A DNA stretch of 23,952 bases from positions 1 through 23,952 of the forward strand of contig CAYPWL010000042.1 of assembly GCA_964414425.1 (NCBI GenBank), in the 5' to 3' direction. This document shows positions 14,866 to 23,610 of the stretch, one piece after another (position 1 is the first letter of the stretch; every line of letters begins with the position of its first letter). Source of the DNA: GYS-P2D sp964414425. Lineage in GTDB: Bacteria; Bacteroidota; Bacteroidia; Chitinophagales; Saprospiraceae. A program made the translations under genes and the position numbers. The notes beneath the pieces are model-generated. The model was not told the origin of the DNA, did not search any database, and saw only the letters and a program-made list of their open reading frames with translations.

Positions 14866-17800
14866 ATGCAAACAATGATGAGACAATTGTTAATTGTCTT
14901 CTTTTTTGGTTTATACGTATGTAGTCTCTCTGGACAAGAGATACTGTTAACCCAGACTTCGTCAAACTTTTCTCCCGGAGTGGGTGAACCCTTTGAGTTT
15001 ATTGTCAATGTCTCATGTAACAGCACAACATCCGACTGTCTCAACTCAAGGGTGACAGGTACTATACCAGAGGAACTGGACTTTATAAGGTTTTCATCAC
15101 CCCTACCTGATGGGGTTGCAAGTGCAGATTATGATCCGGTTACCCGTGACTATACCATAACATTTGATGACGCCCCAGGTAATGCCCTTGGTAATGGGTC
15201 GAGTGTTCAAATATTAATACAAGTAGAATATCCAATATTTTCTATATCAGGAAGTAGTGCAACTAATATCATAACAGCCAGTTCTCCCAATGCTGGAACT
15301 GTTACAGACCAAACTACAGTTAATTTAGCTCCAGGGAGTCAACAAATTGACCCAAGCTTATTTCAAGCCAACAAGTCTGGAGATCCAAATCAGATTGCTG
15401 GAGGTGTACAGTTTTGGGCGGTACGCTTTGGAAACGGCGGCCTCAGCCCCATCCAAAACTATCAAATAGTTGATGTGATACCGGAAGACTTAAATCTCGT
15501 ACAAATCAGGACTCCTGAGTTTCCTTTTGTCGATCATACCGCAGAACTCTATTATCGCTCCTCAGATGATCCTACTAACTGGATTTTATGGCGAGACTTT
15601 AACTTGAATAATAGGCAAGTAATATATACTGAATTTTTAAACCTCCCGGCCAGTGTTCGTATAACAGAAATAAGGTTTGACTTTGGTGATGTTTCCGCAT
15701 CACCTCTTTACAATGCGCTGAGATACCCAGACAATTTCAGAGCCGCAATCGTGCTTTACGCAGAAATTGATGACTCTCTTCCCGATGGTTCTATCTACAC
15801 CAATTGTGCAGACTACGCCGGACTCGATACAGGTAATAACCAAATATCAGATCAAGCTTGCCTCTCTACTACCATTGATGATGGATTAGAAGCGGATATA
15901 GTGGGTGGAGAAGTGAATTTTAAAAATAGATCAGATATCAATATTACTACATCACTGATCGGAGACACTATATCTGTAGAGTACTTATATTTCAATCCCC
16001 CATTTATGACTCAGGATATATACGGCGGGGTAATGTCATTATTGTTGCCACCTGGTGTAACATACATACCTAATTCACTGAGGGAGACCTTCGGCTGTAC
16101 GGCCTTTGATGGTCAAACACCTATTATCGAGGTAGCCACTAACTTTGATGGAAGACAGATTGTACGATTTGTTTATGATAATTTATTTAATAATGAATTT
16201 GTTATTGAAGCGACCGGATCATGGTCAGGTTGTGGTTTTTTATTTGACGTGGTTGTAGGCAATAGTGCTCTAGAAGGAACTAACACGGTTGAATATTATT
16301 ATAACGCTACGGGTTCAGTTCATGCTTCTTGCGGCACTGCTGATGTAAACAATATATTAGGCGGATATGCAGCTGATTATTGTCAAATAAGGCAGGATCA
16401 AATAGAAATTTTTAGAGGACTAGGATCTGCAGGTGTAAAAGCTCAAAAATCTGCTATAGGTAGCTTAGACACTGATTACAGCCAATATCCCAATGTGAGC
16501 ACAACAGTACCGGGAGGAGTTGCTGATTATAGGATTACTATTACTAATCCTAATAACTCTCAACTTGATGATATAATGGTCTTAGACGTACTACCTCACG
16601 TAAATGATACGCACGTACTTAACGAGAGCTCAGATCGGTTTTCTGAATGGCGACCTAATCTTGTAGCACCAATATCTCCAGTACCTGGGATGATTACGTC
16701 ATATACGACAGTCGATAACCCTTGTAGAGATGAGTTCGCAGGCCCGAACCCAACTCCGTACCCTGCAGGATGTAACAATCCTAATTGGTCTACCTCTCCA
16801 CCGGTTAATATTTCGGATGTTACTGCTTTAAAATTTGATTTAACAAGTATAACTCTCGATCTCAACGATACAATAATCATAGAGATCCCGATGAGAGTCC
16901 CTGTTAGTGCACCGACTTCTGGAGAGATAGCTTGGAACTCATTTGGTTACACCTCAAGGAATGTTTCGACAGGTGCAAATTTACTTCCAACAGAAAGCAT
17001 CAAAGTTGGTATACAAGCCACCCCGAACTCTCTACCGATTATCGGTGATTTTGTGTGGGATGATCTAGATGGCAATGGCATGCAAGACCCAGGCGAACCA
17101 GGAATTAATGGTGTTCGAGTCGGGCTATATCGTGACTCTAATGGCAATGGTATTGCTGAGCCAGGTGCCGGAGATACAGAACTCTTATGGACGATCTCAG
17201 CAAATGGCGGTCAATATCTATTTTCTGACTTTCCATTAGGAGATTATTTTCTAGTGTTTTCTGATTTTCCATCAGGATATAATCCCACACACTCAAATGT
17301 AGGAAGTAGAAATGTAGACTCTGATGGCCCCATTACAGCATTACAATTTTTTGATAACGCAACGTCTGAATTAAATTTTGATTTTGGACTATTTAATGGC
17401 ATACCACCTGCTCTTGTAACTTGTAACTCTGCCCTATTGGTCAATGAAGAATTTGAGTCTAACTTTACAGCTTGGACAGATAATGGCAATACAAGTATAA
17501 CTTCGGACAGCTATACAGGATCTAGTGCTATGTTAATTAGCGGAGGCACTGGTGGTCGACACCAAAGCATACCTGTAATACCGGGTGAAACATATACCGC
17601 TTCATTTTTTGCTAAAAAACAAGGATCTGAAGAGACATTTGGAGGTCTCATCTTCAGGGATATCACTGGTAATAGAGTATATCAGCGTTCCAGAGAGGTT
17701 TTTCAAGACTTCTATGAACACCATAGTGTTACGGCTACCGCACCAACAGATGCAGCGACCGTAGAAGTATATGGAACTAAAAATGCAGGATCGGGCTCGG

Positions 17801-20800
17801 CTTTCTTTGATTCATTCTGTCTAGAACTTATTGATAATGTATGTACGCTGCTTGAGGATAATGATAACGATGGCATATCATATCAATGCGATATAGACGA
17901 TGATAACGACGGGATACGAGATCAAGATGAATATAACTGTTGGGGTGTATTTAGTAGATTAATTTGGTGGAGTCACAACATGAATGCTGCTCCTATAGAT
18001 CCTGAAATACTTGCTCCTGAATTTATTGCGAGAGCAACACAAGAAGTCTATGGATCTGGCATCAGCACTACCATTGAGAGCACTGTGCTCTCAATAATAG
18101 GCATTGACCAACCCACTCTTAGTGACGCCATGGCCGATCAAGACTACGTGGAATACAGTTTTACCACAGCAGCAAATATAAATGCTATCTATTTCAACAG
18201 TTTTTCTTTTACCAAATCAGGATTTTCAAATGGTGCAGTTCCAGATAATTATGGATACGATTTTTCAATCATAGTATCAGATGATGGTTTTGTCACATCT
18301 CAATTGATTTCAACGATTTACACAATCGATTCCAATATCGATCCTTCATTTACCTCGGTTAATCCCGAAGCTGATGATAATTTCTATTTACTATTACCCA
18401 ATACGACCTATTCGTTTAGAGTGTATCTCTATGGAAAGACTACTGATATCAACACACCAACATGGTTCGATGATTTTGCAGTAAACGTTAATGTCTGCGA
18501 GTTAGAGGCTGATGTTGATAATGATGGTATAGTAAATCATCTTGATTTAGATAGTGATAACGATGGTATATATGATCTAAATGAAGCTGGACATACTGGT
18601 GTCGACGCTGATATAGATGGAGTATTAGATGACGCTTTAGCAAATAGTGGAACAAATGGATTTTTGGATGATTTAGAAAGTCACCCAGACAGAGGTGTAA
18701 GAGTCTATTCTATATCAGATAGTGAAGATATACCCGATCGTATATATGATCCATATGAACTGGACTCTGATGGTGATGGATGTAATGATGCAAGAGAAGA
18801 AAGTGTCAATGATCCCGATGATGATGGATTTGTGGGGGCTGGTGCGCCAAGTGTAAATGTGAATGGACTGGTATTAGGACATATGTATAGTGCACCTCCT
18901 AATAATCTATGGCAGGACGCATCTCTTATCAAGTGTCTCAATCTATCGGGAGTCATATTTGAAGATATCAACTATGGTGGTGGATCAGGGAGAGATTATG
19001 TCACTGCAGACCTGTCAGCTCAATCATCATCATGGAATCCAGATGACATAGCACTTGATAATGTCATATTGGAATTATACGATTCAGGTGGAAATTACTT
19101 AGGAACGACGACGACTGACGCTCTTGGAAGATATACTTTTATTGATGCTGGAACCGGTGACTTCACTGTAAGGATGGTGAGTAGTTCGATTATCTCTAAT
19201 CGCCCATCTAATGGCACTCCGCTGGCCACAATACCTGTACAAACCTACAGACACGATGGACTAACACCATTTGTTAATGAGATCGGTGGTTCGGATCCAA
19301 CAAAAGAAGATGCCGGCATTAATGCGGCCAATAATAATGTATCAACCTTGACAACACCAACTAATGTGGCTCAGTCAGTATCTACAGTTATGATTGGATC
19401 TACGGATCTCTCTGGAGTGGACTTCGGAGTGAACTTTGATGTCGTAGTCAATACTAATGAAAGTGGCCAAGGTTCTCTTAGACAATTTGTCATAAATAGT
19501 AATGAGCTTGATAATACGAATCTTGACCAAGAAGACGCCCCTATTGGAGGAGTCGCTTTTGACAAACCCTTGGGTTGGGAGACTTCTATTTTCGAGATTG
19601 ATGGGGTTGGTCCACATGTGATAACTAATCCTACTAACTACCCTAATATTACTGATGATCGTACGCATGTCTCTGCTTATACGCAAGACGGATCAATACA
19701 AGGAGACATTGCAACGAGAAATATAAATGTCGAATTAACAAGCTCGACTAATGTTAATGATGGATTTATTATCGATGCTGATCAAGTTTCGATCTCGGGA
19801 TTCAGTATTAATGGATTTAGATCCGGAATCTTAGGGAGACCAAACCATACCGCCACTCATATATGGGGTAACTATATAGGCACCCAAAATGATGGAATCA
19901 CTGGTCAAGGAAATACAAGTTATGGAATCAATCTTGATGGTTATACTGATAGTTTTATAGGAACTAATGGTGATGGCAGCAATGATGGCAATGAAGGGAA
20001 CCTAATCTCCGATAATGATCAAGGTGTGCAGATCAGACGAACTGACAATGTCTTGATCGCTGGTAACATAATAGGATTAGACAAATTTGGTTCCGCACCT
20101 CTTGGAAATCGGTTTAACGGATTATTTGTAAGGGATGCTGTAAGCCGCAATGTCATAGGGTATAATGGGGCTACGTCTTCGCAACCGGCTGACATCTATA
20201 GAAATGTGATCTCCTCAAATGGAAATGATGCAATCCGATTATTCAATTCTGACAATCAGGTTATATCTAACAACTACTTAGGAACTGATATATCTGGCAC
20301 CGTGGCCAGAGGAAATAGGAACTTTGGTATACAACTTCAAGGCACGTCCTCCAACAATATAATCGGTACAGATGCAGATGGCAATAGTGATATCTTGGAA
20401 CGTAACATTATCTCAGCTAATGGTACCGGCATAAGACTACAAACAAATGGTACTGGTGCTAATAATGTAATCTCCGGAAACTACATAGGTACTGACCTGA
20501 GCGGCAATGTTGATCTCGGCAATAATACTAACGGGATCGAAATTACAGGAAACTTTAGCAATACTATCATAGGTACAAACTCAGATAATATCAATGATGC
20601 TGTCGAAGCGAATGTGATCTCTGGCAATGGTGGAGATGGTATAAGAGTATCCAATTCAAATAATAATCTAATAGCAGGTAATTATATAGGAGTGGGACAA
20701 GATGGTTCTACTGATATCGGCAATGGAGGACGAGGAGTTTTTGTGACAGGTACTTCCTCATTAAACATTATCGGATACACTCCAACCAGAGTGAATAATG

Positions 20801-21432
20801 ATGAGTTAATCGTGGGGAACTTCATTAAGTTTAATACTGATGCAGGTATCGCGGTATCAACTTCCTCTCTTCAAAATCGCATCAGTCGTAATCAAACTGC
20901 AAATAATGGGAATTTAGGTATAGACTTAGATTTTAATGGTGTCACCTCTAATGATGATGGTGATACAGATTCTGGAGCTAATGATCTACTTAACTTTCCA
21001 GTTCTAACGACAGTTTCATTGATTGATGATAGACTGACGATCATAGGATATGCTCCCAATGGTGCTAATATTGAGTTTTTCGTAGCCGATGGCGAAGCCA
21101 ATCCTAGTCCACTTCCAGGTGGATTTACAACCTCCTTTGGAGAGGGTGCCGTATACTTATTCAATTCTGTCGAAGGAAGTACTGACGACCTATCAGGATC
21201 TGTTGGAATCTATAATAATGACGGAACAGGAACCATCACCAATCGCACACAATCTCAAATTCATTTTGAAGTTGATGTGACTGGGCTTGGACTTACCGAA
21301 GGTTCGTTGATTACAGCTACCTCAACTGACGCGGCCAATAATACTTCGGAGTTTAGTGGAGTATTTGCCATTACGATTTCTTGTGGAACGGCGATTACAA
21401 ACCCGCATGTGATGTACTATAGACGTCAATAG
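14866..21432 (+). CDS. Giant secreted multidomain protein with SdrD-B-like, TSP3 and beta-helix regions
   Basis: A 2188-residue predicted surface or secreted protein. A signal peptide spans about residues 5-24, ending near LSGQ. Regions in order: DUF11-like beta-sandwiches (about 30-180 and 520-710); an SdrD B-like Ca-binding domain (about 723-845, GDFVWDDLDGNGMQDPGEPG); a carbohydrate-binding-like jelly roll (about 858-993, NEEFESNFTAW); TSP3-type Asp-rich repeats (996-1025, 1214-1243, about 1300-1325); a second SdrD-like domain (about 1360-1520); a GSLRQ motif (near 1535); a parallel beta-helix (about 1640-2025) with five 65-69-residue repeats marked by GNYIGT; and a final Ig-like domain. 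The C-terminus (ITNPHVMYYRRQ) lacks a recognisable type IX sorting domain. Adhesion or matrix function is inference. Start could be ATG at 14866, 14875 or 14878. Confidence 0.85.
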   Translation: MQTMMRQLLIVFFFGLYVCSLSGQEILLTQTSSNFSPGVGEPFEFIVNVSCNSTTSDCLNSRVTGTIPEELDFIRFSSPLPDGVASADYDPVTRDYTITFDDAPGNALGNGSSVQILIQVEYPIFSISGSSATNIITASSPNAGTVTDQTTVNLAPGSQQIDPSLFQANKSGDPNQIAGGVQFWAVRFGNGGLSPIQNYQIVDVIPEDLNLVQIRTPEFPFVDHTAELYYRSSDDPTNWILWRDFNLNNRQVIYTEFLNLPASVRITEIRFDFGDVSASPLYNALRYPDNFRAAIVLYAEIDDSLPDGSIYTNCADYAGLDTGNNQISDQACLSTTIDDGLEADIVGGEVNFKNRSDINITTSLIGDTISVEYLYFNPPFMTQDIYGGVMSLLLPPGVTYIPNSLRETFGCTAFDGQTPIIEVATNFDGRQIVRFVYDNLFNNEFVIEATGSWSGCGFLFDVVVGNSALEGTNTVEYYYNATGSVHASCGTADVNNILGGYAADYCQIRQDQIEIFRGLGSAGVKAQKSAIGSLDTDYSQYPNVSTTVPGGVADYRITITNPNNSQLDDIMVLDVLPHVNDTHVLNESSDRFSEWRPNLVAPISPVPGMITSYTTVDNPCRDEFAGPNPTPYPAGCNNPNWSTSPPVNISDVTALKFDLTSITLDLNDTIIIEIPMRVPVSAPTSGEIAWNSFGYTSRNVSTGANLLPTESIKVGIQATPNSLPIIGDFVWDDLDGNGMQDPGEPGINGVRVGLYRDSNGNGIAEPGAGDTELLWTISANGGQYLFSDFPLGDYFLVFSDFPSGYNPTHSNVGSRNVDSDGPITALQFFDNATSELNFDFGLFNGIPPALVTCNSALLVNEEFESNFTAWTDNGNTSITSDSYTGSSAMLISGGTGGRHQSIPVIPGETYTASFFAKKQGSEETFGGLIFRDITGNRVYQRSREVFQDFYEHHSVTATAPTDAATVEVYGTKNAGSGSAFFDSFCLELIDNVCTLLEDNDNDGISYQCDIDDDNDGIRDQDEYNCWGVFSRLIWWSHNMNAAPIDPEILAPEFIARATQEVYGSGISTTIESTVLSIIGIDQPTLSDAMADQDYVEYSFTTAANINAIYFNSFSFTKSGFSNGAVPDNYGYDFSIIVSDDGFVTSQLISTIYTIDSNIDPSFTSVNPEADDNFYLLLPNTTYSFRVYLYGKTTDINTPTWFDDFAVNVNVCELEADVDNDGIVNHLDLDSDNDGIYDLNEAGHTGVDADIDGVLDDALANSGTNGFLDDLESHPDRGVRVYSISDSEDIPDRIYDPYELDSDGDGCNDAREESVNDPDDDGFVGAGAPSVNVNGLVLGHMYSAPPNNLWQDASLIKCLNLSGVIFEDINYGGGSGRDYVTADLSAQSSSWNPDDIALDNVILELYDSGGNYLGTTTTDALGRYTFIDAGTGDFTVRMVSSSIISNRPSNGTPLATIPVQTYRHDGLTPFVNEIGGSDPTKEDAGINAANNNVSTLTTPTNVAQSVSTVMIGSTDLSGVDFGVNFDVVVNTNESGQGSLRQFVINSNELDNTNLDQEDAPIGGVAFDKPLGWETSIFEIDGVGPHVITNPTNYPNITDDRTHVSAYTQDGSIQGDIATRNINVELTSSTNVNDGFIIDADQVSISGFSINGFRSGILGRPNHTATHIWGNYIGTQNDGITGQGNTSYGINLDGYTDSFIGTNGDGSNDGNEGNLISDNDQGVQIRRTDNVLIAGNIIGLDKFGSAPLGNRFNGLFVRDAVSRNVIGYNGATSSQPADIYRNVISSNGNDAIRLFNSDNQVISNNYLGTDISGTVARGNRNFGIQLQGTSSNNIIGTDADGNSDILERNIISANGTGIRLQTNGTGANNVISGNYIGTDLSGNVDLGNNTNGIEITGNFSNTIIGTNSDNINDAVEANVISGNGGDGIRVSNSNNNLIAGNYIGVGQDGSTDIGNGGRGVFVTGTSSLNIIGYTPTRVNNDELIVGNFIKFNTDAGIAVSTSSLQNRISRNQTANNGNLGIDLDFNGVTSNDDGDTDSGANDLLNFPVLTTVSLIDDRLTIIGYAPNGANIEFFVADGEANPSPLPGGFTTSFGEGAVYLFNSVEGSTDDLSGSVGIYNNDGTGTITNRTQSQIHFEVDVTGLGLTEGSLITATSTDAANNTSEFSGVFAITISCGTAITNPHVMYYRRQ
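18073..18095. repeat. Perfect 11-bp-arm palindrome within the giant coding sequence
   Basis: ATTGAGAGCAC (18073-18083) and GTGCTCTCAAT (18085-18095) are exact reverse complements around a single T. It encodes part of an ordinary beta-rich stretch (IESTVLSII), so protein constraint does not explain the symmetry. It could be a protein-binding site or an mRNA hairpin, or could have arisen by chance. Confidence 0.5.
19867..20935 (+). repeat. Five degenerate tandem repeats (about 68 residues each) encoding the beta-helix
   Basis: The conserved GNYIGT-like element begins at residues 1668, 1733, 1802, 1871 and 1938 (variants GNYIGT, GNIIGL, NNYLGT, GNYIGT, GNYIGV). Each unit continues with sG...GN...GI, then NxIGT, then NxISxN. 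The spacing is 65, 69, 69 and 67 residues, so several beta-helix coils were duplicated as a block. Confidence 0.75.
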
Positions 21433-21541
21433 TTATCTAAAATTAATACCTCCTTATAGACAATAGTTAGTCTGCGAGGGATCAGGTAATCTGGTAGAGC
21501 TGTTGAGTTTAAGTAAGGCTCAATGTATTCCTAATAGGTGA

Positions 21542-22609
21542 TTAACTATCGCTGAGTTTATCTACTCGTTCATCGATTCTTGTCTCGAGTTTCTTTTTTA
21601 ATGCTATGGCGGCATCAACTCTTTTCTGAATCTGTTCTTTGTCCTCAGATGTAGTAGCTTCTTTTAACTGAGCCTTCTCATCAGATATTTTTTGCTCGAC
21701 ATCCGATAGTATGGCTTTACGCTTCTCGATGTTCTCAGCTTCATCAGCTTTGTCAAATATGAGGCTATCCGAAGACTCAGAAGTCTTGTCTAGCATATTT
21801 GCATTTTTTATACGATGCTTCTTAGGTATAAACACTGTATCACCCACTTGCCGCTGATTCATAAAGTTAGGTGAGACGATCTCTATTCCATCTTCATGTA
21901 GAGAGTCGATCACATGACCTGTCAACATAGACCTGGCAGTAATGATGGAGTTTACATTTTCCAATAAACCATTAATCCTATAAACTACTGAAAAGTCCCC
22001 CAGCGCTGTAATCAAAACAAAAGGGTCTTTCAGCTTAGCGCGCTCTGCAGCTTTAATCAAAGACTCCTCGATCTTAAATCGATTGACATCATAGCCGAGA
22101 GAAACCTCAGTGAACAATATAGTGCCCGAAGACCTCGTAACGTTGAAAGGACTTGTGGCTAATAAGAGATTGGGTATGCTCGTCAGGTCTCGATTAGGAG
22201 TCTGCACCTCTGTATCAAAGAGCCCCTGCTCTGTAACCCTCCCAAAAATATCGTTGATCTCGATAAAATCTCCTGGTTTGAAATCGTGACGCAACTTCAA
22301 TGAAATACCCGCCAAGGCATTACCAATAAAAGTTGTAGAACTCAGACCTAATACTGCCGAAAGCACGATGCCCAGCAAGCTCGTAACCGAGTTCTTTTGT
22401 TCGGACTCCATGGGTAATGCTAAGATCACACTGATGATCCCAAAAAGCCCTATGCTAAATAGAATCAATGATCTGATCAGCTTCTTATCGGTCTTACCCT
22501 TTGCTTGTCGCTCAAGGAGACGCTTGGCGCCGTAATAAAACAGGATAAAAAAGATGATCGTAAATACAGTAGCGGACCAAGTACTGAATATCTCAGCTAA
22601 TAACTCCAT
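21542..22609 (-). CDS. MscS-family mechanosensitive ion channel with C-terminal coiled coil
   Basis: A 355-residue small-conductance mechanosensitive channel. Membrane segments lie at about residues 8-24 and 43-62, with the Gly/Ala-rich pore helix about 76-105 (VTSLLGIVLSAVLGLSS, FIGNALAGI). The beta-domain signature FKPGDFIEI follows, then the alpha-beta C-terminal domain (RDLTSIPNLLL, VSLGYDV). The last 70 or so residues are charged and heptad-like (KRKAILSDVEQKISDEKAQLKE), a predicted coiled coil not usual in E. coli MscS. The ATG at 22609 is preferred to the in-frame TTG at 22615. It relieves turgor on osmotic downshock in known family members. It lies 83 bp after the deformylase-like gene and ends facing the giant gene, 109 bp apart. 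Confidence 0.92.
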   Translation of the reverse strand: MELLAEIFSTWSATVFTIIFFILFYYGAKRLLERQAKGKTDKKLIRSLILFSIGLFGIISVILALPMESEQKNSVTSLLGIVLSAVLGLSSTTFIGNALAGISLKLRHDFKPGDFIEINDIFGRVTEQGLFDTEVQTPNRDLTSIPNLLLATSPFNVTRSSGTILFTEVSLGYDVNRFKIEESLIKAAERAKLKDPFVLITALGDFSVVYRINGLLENVNSIITARSMLTGHVIDSLHEDGIEIVSPNFMNQRQVGDTVFIPKKHRIKNANMLDKTSESSDSLIFDKADEAENIEKRKAILSDVEQKISDEKAQLKEATTSEDKEQIQKRVDAAIALKKKLETRIDERVDKLSDS

Positions 22610-22692
22610 AATCAAACATTAACATATAGTACAAACTCAAATGTGTGATGATATAGTCTCCTTCAATAATCAAAATTGTTAAATAATCGGTA

Positions 22693-23178
22693 CTAACCTC
22701 TCCATCTAAAGGATTGATTGTCTATCGCTCTCATCGTGCATAGTATACCCTCAAGGTGATCATACTCATGCTGTAGTAGTTCTGACAGATTCCCTTCGAC
22801 CTGCCATTCTTGTGAGTTCCAGTGTTGATCTCTGAAGCGAATAGTAATACGACGGTGACGCCTGACCTTTACCAGTAAATTGGGGAAACACATACAATCA
22901 TCCCATAGCTCAAAGGTCTCCTCACTCCTATCTATAATCTCGGGATTGATCAAGATGAGGGGTTCATCTATGTTCATATAGATGAGTCGCTTCATAATCC
23001 CTAATTGGGGTGCAGCAATCGCTCGTCCAAATCGATAGACCCGACGTATCTCCGCCATCACATTATGTAAATCCTTTACCCATGATGATACATCCTCAAG
23101 CTCTGTTTGTCGGACTTGCTCCGACACTTCGTAGAGCATTGGGTTTCCCAATTGTAGTAGATCTTGTAATCCTTTCAT
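22693..23178 (-). CDS. Peptide deformylase family protein, divergent
   Basis: A 161-residue zinc/iron hydrolase of the peptide deformylase fold, which removes the formyl group from nascent proteins. All three motif positions are recognisable, two in altered form: motif 1 is GRAIAAPQ (51-58; Ala53 replaces the usual second Gly), motif 2 is DDCMC (93-97; in place of EGCLS, with metal ligand Cys95 kept), and motif 3 is QHEYDHLEG (136-144; His137, Glu138, His141). Metal ligands and the catalytic glutamate are therefore present, and activity is possible. The altered motif 2 suggests a secondary paralogue rather than the housekeeping enzyme (inference). It lies 39 bp after the haemoglobin gene and before the MscS gene on the same strand, a probable operon. 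Confidence 0.88.
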   Translation of the reverse strand: MKGLQDLLQLGNPMLYEVSEQVRQTELEDVSSWVKDLHNVMAEIRRVYRFGRAIAAPQLGIMKRLIYMNIDEPLILINPEIIDRSEETFELWDDCMCFPNLLVKVRRHRRITIRFRDQHWNSQEWQVEGNLSELLQHEYDHLEGILCTMRAIDNQSFRWRG

Positions 23179-23217
23179 ACCAGAGGCTCCTGCTTACTAA
23201 TCGAGATAAGTATTAAC

Positions 23218-23610
23218 CTATTGTATCCGACGTGTCTGACGGTTGGCATTCATATAACTGAGGCGTGTATCAAATATATGTCTGATCTTATGCGCTCTTT
23301 CTAACGCTTGATTTGCTTTCACTCCAGAAAAATTAGTCTTGATCACGTATTCAAAAATAGTTATCCACCTATCAAAATGCTCAGAACTCGTCTGCAGACC
23401 TATATGATGTGCAAAGGGATTGCCTTTATAATCAACCTCTCTCAGCAATACGGCGGTCCAAAAGCTATACATCTTAGTCAGATGTTGTTGCCACTCACTC
23501 CTATCGATCTTATGTAGGAATACAGGGCCGATAAGTCGATCCTCTCGGACAGCTCTGTAGAACTTGTTTAAAAACATGACAATGTCGTCCCTTGATTGAA
23601 TGTCTTCCAC
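23218..23610 (-). CDS. Group III truncated haemoglobin
   Basis: A 130-residue group III (P-type) truncated haemoglobin with 2-on-2 fold. By alignment from memory with Campylobacter jejuni Ctb, the haem-pocket residues are Tyr18 (B10), His43 (E7), His69 as proximal ligand (F8, in GNPFAHHIGL) and Trp82 (G8, in FDRWITIF), all conserved. Such proteins bind oxygen or nitric oxide and are linked to nitrosative or low-oxygen responses; the role here is not shown. The start codon is GTG at 23610, supported because the family N-terminus (I-x-S/T-R-x-D-I) lies upstream of the first ATG (Met12). A near-consensus promoter core (TAcTATTTG, one base too long in the spacer) lies at 23639-23647 on this strand. 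Confidence 0.93.
   Translation of the reverse strand: MEDIQSRDDIVMFLNKFYRAVREDRLIGPVFLHKIDRSEWQQHLTKMYSFWTAVLLREVDYKGNPFAHHIGLQTSSEHFDRWITIFEYVIKTNFSGVKANQALERAHKIRHIFDTRLSYMNANRQTRRIQ

Noticed and set aside
19375..19686. Antisense frame of 103 codons within the giant gene
   Set aside because: It is a shadow of a long, well-supported coding sequence and shows no recognisable domain or signal.
21449..21479. Hairpin between the convergent giant gene and the MscS gene
   Set aside because: Two 4-bp stems (CCTC/GAGG and AGAC/GTCT) are interrupted by an asymmetric bulge and have no T-run on either side; too weak to call a terminator.
21396..21541. Frameshift or premature stop removing a sorting domain from the giant protein
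   Set aside because: The 109 bases after the stop show no continuing coding pattern in any frame, so a recent frameshift is not supported by this window.
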